IMG/VR virus record: IMGVR_UViG_3300042691_029420
Location: 1 to 34,858 of that record
Reading direction: 5' to 3' (one strand)
Origin: a virus
Length of the DNA stretch: 34,858 bases
The stretch's first letter is position 1. The number at the start of each line of letters is the position of its first letter. Position numbers and translations under genes: made by a program. Of the stretch, positions 30,486-34,858 are shown piece after piece. Under the pieces are notes generated by a model, which saw nothing but the letters and a program-made list of their open reading frames with translations, was not told the DNA's origin and searched no databases.

Positions 30486-31906
30486 TATGTTTGGAGTAAT
30501 TTTTGAAATGATTTATCAAAATCAACTTTATGAGGTTGTGTATTATGTGAGTTGAGTTGGTGATGTTGTATCAAACCTCTTGTAAGTGCAATTTTTTTAT
30601 TTTTAAGTAAATAAAAAAACGAAATTGATCTTTCAAATGAATGTCCACAATAGGTATCATCTTTCATATAGTCAATCAAGGGTTCAAACCAAATCATATA
30701 TTCTTCAAAAACTTGTTTTTCGAAGGTGGTGTTACTTGTACTTGACCACAACATTTCAGGATTAGATTTGATGATGTTATTTAAATTTCTTTCAAAATCT
30801 ATTTTATAAGTATCTTTTATTGCGTGAAATAATTTATCGACTAACTTTCTTTCACGAATATACTGACTATGTGTTGCAGGAAAAGGGACATACCCAACCA
30901 TTTGCCAATCATCATAAATTAATTTGCTTTGAATTTGAGGTAAATTTTCATTTATTACGATATCATATTCAAATAGGTTAACAAATTTTTTTGTGATTAA
31001 ATTATTCTTCCAAAGAAGATACCATCCGGTAAATGCCGTAAACAAAGGATAATCCTCTAAATTTTTTTCATAGTTTCTGGCGATAATTACATTTTGTAAG
31101 TTTTCTATTTGATCTGTCGGTCTATTACCTAAGAAAACGTATTTATAATCTTTGAAATTTTTGAATTTTTGAACCAATTCAAATTCTGTGATAATTTTTT
31201 GGTCATGAGTAAATATAAAAGTTTCGCAGTCTTGATCAATCTTTGTAATATCAACAGGAAGTGAATTCTGATATTTTTCAGCAAACATTTTTCTATTGTT
31301 TTCCCATATCTCATTTGTTTGTCCTATAGAAAGATGAGTGACTCTATTATTGAAGGTTACACCAATTTTAACACCATCCAAATAATTTGGTAAACAAAAT
31401 CCTAAATCATAAAAATGAAATCCTTGAATTGATTCGTCAAACTTATGTTTAATTTTTGTTTTATCAAAACTGATAAACAACCCATCAACAATTATGGTTT
31501 CTTCAATTTTATCGTTAAGATCTTTTGAATAAGTTGATGTCCACTTTTTTCCTTCGTGTTTGTGATTTACAATTCCATACATTGTTTGTGGAACTTTCCA
31601 CCATTGACCGGATTTATCCAAATATTTTGTTCCCGCTAAACCTAAAATACCATATTCCGGATTTTTATTGAAACTTTTTAATAGTTTTTCACCCCAGTTT
31701 TTTGTATCAAATTCCAAATCATCGTGGCACAATACAACAATATCATATTTGGATTCATCAATTATTTCATTATAAACTTGAGATAATGATTTTTCTCCAT
31801 TATTAATTTTTTCAATAATTTGAACTTCTTTATACATACAAGTTTTTTGTAGGTAATCTCTGTATTCAGGATTTGAAGTTCTTGTGCTATAACCAATTGT
31901 TATCAT
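30485..31906 (-). CDS. Two-domain glycosyltransferase (GT2-like plus DUF4422-like), 473 aa
   Basis: The N-terminal domain (about 1-220) is GT2-like: IGYSTRTSNPEYRDYL, KSLSQVYNEIIDESKYDIVVLCHDDLEF with HDD as metal motif, and IVDGLFISFDKTK. The second part (about 230-473) holds WYLLWKNNL, YDIVINENLPQIQSK, TYCGHSFERSISFFYLLKN, where GHSFERSxxxxYL resembles DUF4422-type sugar transferases. The fusion may add two successive sugars. It overlaps the dut gene by four bases at its start and the DSD-type gene by one at its end. Confidence 0.8.
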   Translation of the reverse strand: MITIGYSTRTSNPEYRDYLQKTCMYKEVQIIEKINNGEKSLSQVYNEIIDESKYDIVVLCHDDLEFDTKNWGEKLLKSFNKNPEYGILGLAGTKYLDKSGQWWKVPQTMYGIVNHKHEGKKWTSTYSKDLNDKIEETIIVDGLFISFDKTKIKHKFDESIQGFHFYDLGFCLPNYLDGVKIGVTFNNRVTHLSIGQTNEIWENNRKMFAEKYQNSLPVDITKIDQDCETFIFTHDQKIITEFELVQKFKNFKDYKYVFLGNRPTDQIENLQNVIIARNYEKNLEDYPLFTAFTGWYLLWKNNLITKKFVNLFEYDIVINENLPQIQSKLIYDDWQMVGYVPFPATHSQYIRERKLVDKLFHAIKDTYKIDFERNLNNIIKSNPEMLWSSTSNTTFEKQVFEEYMIWFEPLIDYMKDDTYCGHSFERSISFFYLLKNKKIALTRGLIQHHQLNSHNTQPHKVDFDKSFQKLLQT

Positions 31907-32487
31907 AAATTTAAATTTTGAATTCCTGTTGATCCAAACCCATTCTCACCCCTGTCTTTATCATCAATAGAATCTACTTTTACTAAACTAACCCAACTTC
32001 CATTAACCACCGGACACAACACCGCTTGAGCAATTTTCATTCCTTTGTTAATTACAACTTTATTTTTACTTGTATTGAATAAAATAACTTTAATTTCACC
32101 ATTATATCCGGAGTCTATTGTTCCGGGAGTATTCAACACTGTTAACCCTAAATTTAACGCCAAACCACTTTTTGGTCTAATTTGTATTTCATTTCCATCA
32201 GGAACATCAAATTTTAAACCTGTGGGAACTAAACATCTATCTAAAGATTCTAACTCAATATCAATTGTTGAGTATAGATCAAATCCCGAATCGGATGGAT
32301 AGTTGTATTCAGGTTCAACCGAATCCTCTGAAATCATTTCAAATCTTAATTCTTTAGTAGGGTGATAGTTTTCAAAATCTTGTTCCATAGCGTCTATGTC
32401 TACACCTAAATTTTTTAACATATCATTTATTTTTTCTTGAGAGAATTCTTCATTCTCAAAAAATTTGTAAACATCTTCATTTTTCAT
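31903..32487 (-). CDS. dut: dUTPase (deoxyuridine triphosphatase)
   Basis: All five trimeric dUTPase motifs are visible: SDSGFDLYS (I), RPKSGLA (II), NTPGTIDSGYNGEIKV (III), GMKIAQAVL (IV) and RGENGFGSTG (V), so the enzyme should hydrolyse dUTP to dUMP and limit uracil in phage DNA. The 194-aa length exceeds the usual 145-150 because of an N-terminal helical extension of about 45 residues (NEDVYKFFENEEFSQEKI...), absent in standard dUTPases, of unknown role. It starts right after the exonuclease stop and overlaps the two-domain glycosyltransferase gene. Confidence 0.95.
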   Translation of the reverse strand: MKNEDVYKFFENEEFSQEKINDMLKNLGVDIDAMEQDFENYHPTKELRFEMISEDSVEPEYNYPSDSGFDLYSTIDIELESLDRCLVPTGLKFDVPDGNEIQIRPKSGLALNLGLTVLNTPGTIDSGYNGEIKVILFNTSKNKVVINKGMKIAQAVLCPVVNGSWVSLVKVDSIDDKDRGENGFGSTGIQNLNL

Positions 32488-32488
32488 A

Positions 32489-33190
32489 TTACTCTAAATT
32501 TTTAAGTTTTTTAATTATGTGTATTAACACTTCAACATCTTTTTCGCAGTATTCTGTGATTTCTTTTAATTTGTTTTCTTCCCAATATGCGTTATGAACT
32601 TTATCCCCGGTAACTTCACCATCTTTAGGTGTTGGTATGTCAAGTGTTGAACATAATAAATCCAATGATCCTATTGAGGTGTAAGCCCCATATTGCCATA
32701 TTTCTTTCGTATCAATCGCTTTAATCTCCCAAGGTTTTGTGTCGTATGAAGGTAGAATGGATGGTGGCATAAATCCGTTTATAATCATACGTTTTGCTAG
32801 CATTGGTATGTCAAAGTTTTTTAGATTATGACCACAAAGATGGAAATCTAATTTACCACATCTATCCAGTAGTTTTTGACAATCTTTTAACAATTGTTTT
32901 TCATCATCACCGGAGAATGTTTGTTTTTTTATCTCATCTTTATCTGTAACAAATGCAACGCTAACACAAACTATTTTTGAAAACTCAGGAACAAGAGCCG
33001 CCCTTTTAACAAAAATTTCATCTAAAGACAATTCTGAATCTTCAGGAAATCTTTTTTGAAACCAATCAATATATTTCAAAAATTGTTCTGCAACTTTTGG
33101 ATTATTTTTTTTACAATCTTCGTAGTTTTTGCAACCACCAACAGTTTCAATGTCTAAAAATAAAATTTTTGTTAAAGGAATCTTAATCAT
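32489..33190 (-). CDS. 3'-5' exonuclease, DEDD type (PolB-like exonuclease)
   Basis: A stand-alone DnaQ-fold exonuclease. ExoI motif LFLDIETVGG near residue 10, exoII LCGHNLKNFDIPMLAKRM near 118-135 and exoIII ITEYCEKDVEVLIHII near 215-228 (YxxxD, DEDDy subtype). The central LPSYDTKPWEIKAIDTKEIWQYGAYTSIGSLDLL matches the predicted 3'-5' exonuclease related to the PolB exonuclease domain. It may proofread or degrade DNA ends during replication. One base separates it from dut and five bases from the GT4-like gene, which ties nucleotide metabolism to the glycosyltransferase operon. Confidence 0.9.
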   Translation of the reverse strand: MIKIPLTKILFLDIETVGGCKNYEDCKKNNPKVAEQFLKYIDWFQKRFPEDSELSLDEIFVKRAALVPEFSKIVCVSVAFVTDKDEIKKQTFSGDDEKQLLKDCQKLLDRCGKLDFHLCGHNLKNFDIPMLAKRMIINGFMPPSILPSYDTKPWEIKAIDTKEIWQYGAYTSIGSLDLLCSTLDIPTPKDGEVTGDKVHNAYWEENKLKEITEYCEKDVEVLIHIIKKLKNLE

Positions 33191-33195
33191 TTAAT

Positions 33196-34410
33196 TTATT
33201 TTACAAGTGAACGATACCATTCAGCTCTATCTTTGGTTACTTTATTAAGATCATATGTGTCTTTAACTGTTTCATATAATCTTTCACCCATATCGGTTAT
33301 TAAGTTAGGATTCTTCACCAACTTTTCAATATACTTCGCCCAATCCGAGTGATTTCTGTTTTCGTCAACCAATAAAGCGTTTCCGTCCACAAAATTACCA
33401 TTTTTTAAGCAATGTGTCAAATCTATTGTGTAAGGACCTATGTTTGAGGCAATCAATGCTTTTTTATAGAACCCAGCCTCAATCACTTTTAATTGGGATT
33501 TCATTCTATTAAAAATGTGATTTTTGATTGGTGACAAAGATATATCAAACTTAGAATAATTTTTAGCGTATGAAGTTACTGGTCTTGTCCAAACTCTTAA
33601 ATAATTTGTTTTTTCAGCACCATCATATTCTTCTTCTTTAAATTTTTTCAAATACTTGATGTAATCTTCAGATAATCCGTAATAATTGTCTGTGACTATT
33701 TGTTCATAATTGGCCCAAACTGTTTCTTCAGGTTTGATTGGTCTTTGTTTTTGTTCGCCTGTTTGTTGATTTATTTCAGTCACAGTCCCTCTTGTATCAA
33801 ACCCACATAATACAAATTGAAGTTTATCTCTCAATGAACTTATTTTTGACATTGAAGGTTTCATAAGTTCCAAATCGTGCAAATGAGAAGACCCCCCTAA
33901 CCATCCAACTCTAATAAGATCACTTTGTGTTGTAGGTTCCTTAAATTGAGATTCGTTAGGGTTTATTGCATTTGGAAAAATGAAAACACTTTTATTGAAT
34001 TTTGATATTTCATCAGCAAATAATGTGGTTGTTGTTGTAACAAATTCCGCCTCTTTAAGATTGGCAACAATCTTTTCGTTTATTTTATTTATTCTTATTA
34101 TATCGTGAATTGGATGTTCTTTTGTTGGAAGCCAATAGTCATCAATGTCAACAATGGCCTTTATACCTTGACTTTTAAACCAATTTAAAATGTTTGGTGT
34201 GTTTTCATAGGTATGTCCAATATTTCTGTGAATGTGAACTATTTGATAGTTCTTCCAATAATTTGGGTCATTTAATTTTGGTTCGTAATCAATATCTACG
34301 TGAAATTCATCGGGATACATATTTTGTAAGAATATGTGGGGATCTACGGAGCGAAATTTACCAACTCCTGTTCTGTCTGATGGTAAAACTAATACATTAA
34401 TTTTTGTCAT
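33196..34410 (-). CDS. GT4-like glycosyltransferase (GT-B), 404 aa
   Basis: The N-terminal Rossmann part has INVLVLPSDRTGVGKFRSVDPHIFLQ and YQIVHIHRNIGH, then IKAIVDIDDYWLP and EFVTTTTTLFADEISKFNKSVFIFPNAINP, a pattern common in GT4 enzymes. The C-terminal domain begins IRVGWLGGSSHLHDLE and has SKFDISLSPIKNHIFNRMKSQLKVIEAGFYKKALIASNIGPY, where LKxxExGxxKxPxIxS is the nucleotide-sugar site. The DIDDYW stretch is typical of related phage and bacterial GT4 proteins. Upstream lies a 45-base A/T-rich gap with no recognised promoter. Confidence 0.87.
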   Translation of the reverse strand: MTKINVLVLPSDRTGVGKFRSVDPHIFLQNMYPDEFHVDIDYEPKLNDPNYWKNYQIVHIHRNIGHTYENTPNILNWFKSQGIKAIVDIDDYWLPTKEHPIHDIIRINKINEKIVANLKEAEFVTTTTTLFADEISKFNKSVFIFPNAINPNESQFKEPTTQSDLIRVGWLGGSSHLHDLELMKPSMSKISSLRDKLQFVLCGFDTRGTVTEINQQTGEQKQRPIKPEETVWANYEQIVTDNYYGLSEDYIKYLKKFKEEEYDGAEKTNYLRVWTRPVTSYAKNYSKFDISLSPIKNHIFNRMKSQLKVIEAGFYKKALIASNIGPYTIDLTHCLKNGNFVDGNALLVDENRNHSDWAKYIEKLVKNPNLITDMGERLYETVKDTYDLNKVTKDRAEWYRSLVK

Positions 34411-34455
34411 TCTTTTTTTATTAAGAATAACAAATTTTTGATATTAAAGAAATAA

Positions 34456-34858
34456 TTAGGAAACTTTTTTTATTTTTGTGATCTTACCTTCAAATACATG
34501 TTGACCAACTCTCAATGATAATACTTCATTTGTTTTTGAAGTTGATTCACTAATTAAACCATTTTCTTTTAATACTTCTTGAACAACCTCTTTTAATAAC
34601 TTTCTTAAATCAGAATTATTATTTAAGTTATTAGTCTTTGACTCTGTAGTGGTTATTTTTTTTGCAGGCTCAAAATTAGGTTTACTTGTTCCCATTAATC
34701 TAGATGCTTTTTCAATTAATTCATCCGACAATACTGATCCGGAATTAACTAATGGGTTAGTTGCAGCTATTGGATTTTCAATCATCAATTTTTTTATTTC
34801 ATCAGGTAATTTGGATTTCATTATTGAATCACTTGTCACCTGTTGGTTGGTGTTTCTT
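34456..34858 (-). CDS. Hypothetical protein, 5' end beyond the window
   Basis: The frame is open to the right edge. The first usable start codon in view is a GTG at 34839 and the first ATG is at 34821, but residues upstream are also open (RNTNQQ), so the gene is probably cut. The visible part has KLPDEIKKLMIENPI near the start, VLSDELIEKASRLMG, an Asn/Thr/Lys linker, a helix DLRKLLKEVVQEVLKENG and a final strand VGQHVFEGKITKIKKVS. I recognise the overall style from T4-like marine phage proteins of unknown function. No enzyme motif is visible. Confidence 0.65.
   Translation of the reverse strand, partial: RNTNQQVTSDSIMKSKLPDEIKKLMIENPIAATNPLVNSGSVLSDELIEKASRLMGTSKPNFEPAKKITTTESKTNNLNNNSDLRKLLKEVVQEVLKENGLISESTSKTNEVLSLRVGQHVFEGKITKIKKVS

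Noticed and set aside
31136-31145. TATTTATAA on the plus strand inside the two-domain glycosyltransferase gene
   Set aside because: It is antisense to all genes nearby with no plus-strand gene downstream; expected by chance in A/T-rich DNA.
1-34858. tRNA genes, integrase, insertion sequences or attachment sites
   Set aside because: No cloverleaf-like sequence, recombinase or terminal inverted repeat was seen; gaps are too short for most of these. A tRNAscan run would settle tRNAs.

Overview
The window is a low-GC (about 30% by eye), gene-dense piece of a T4-like tailed phage (contractile-tail myovirus type) that most likely infects a Bacteroidetes/Flavobacteriia-type host. The T4 relationship rests on a recognisable head-packaging core: large terminase (gp17-like), portal (gp20-like), prohead protease (gp21-like), acidic scaffold (gp22-like) and major capsid protein (gp23-like), plus a gp5-like baseplate/spike OB-fold protein and a gp55-like late sigma factor. 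The host guess rests on three things: a bS21 gene of the lineage type seen in Bacteroidetes, a small DUF4494-like gene typical of that phylum, and gene starts preceded by A-rich leaders instead of Shine-Dalgarno sequences. It is an inference. No tRNA, CRISPR array, integrase or insertion sequence was seen, and no gene-free stretch exceeds 300 bases.

Layout. Positions 1-3256 (+) hold four structural-looking genes of unknown function that are acidic, low-complexity and partly repetitive. Positions 3303-12883 (+) are the head module: terminase, portal, a 234-aa helical protein, a 151-aa protein, protease, DUF4494-like protein, scaffold and capsid protein. A bS21 ribosomal protein gene lies antisense inside this module. 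Positions 12933-15734 form a mixed-strand accessory island of ORFans, a Cys-motif protein, an FKBP/SlyD-type prolyl isomerase and an HNH endonuclease. Positions 15800-22191 (-) are a tail/baseplate-like structural operon. Positions 22211-34858 (-) are a long, tightly overlapping non-structural operon: late sigma gp55, eight glycosyltransferase-like genes, two SAM methyltransferase-like genes, a HAD-like protein, PhoH, dUTPase, a 3'-5' exonuclease and a few unknowns.

Regulation. A nine-base motif, TATTTATAT or a near match, recurs in the coding direction just upstream of most late transcription units on both strands. I did not find it on the coding strand in the 22.2-34.8 kb block. The gp55-like sigma gene lies immediately upstream of the last such motif, so the natural reading is an early/middle block that makes the late sigma and a late block that carries its promoters. 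The motif is the reverse complement of the classical T4 late box TATAAATA. In three cases it sits so close to the start codon that leaderless mRNAs are implied.

Most noteworthy: a phage bS21 gene combined with possible leaderless, SD-independent late mRNAs; the late-promoter array; the glycosyltransferase/methyltransferase cluster interleaved with nucleotide-metabolism genes; a phage-encoded FKBP; a CxxCxxC insertion in the capsid protein; and Cys-containing modules recurring in three otherwise unrelated proteins.
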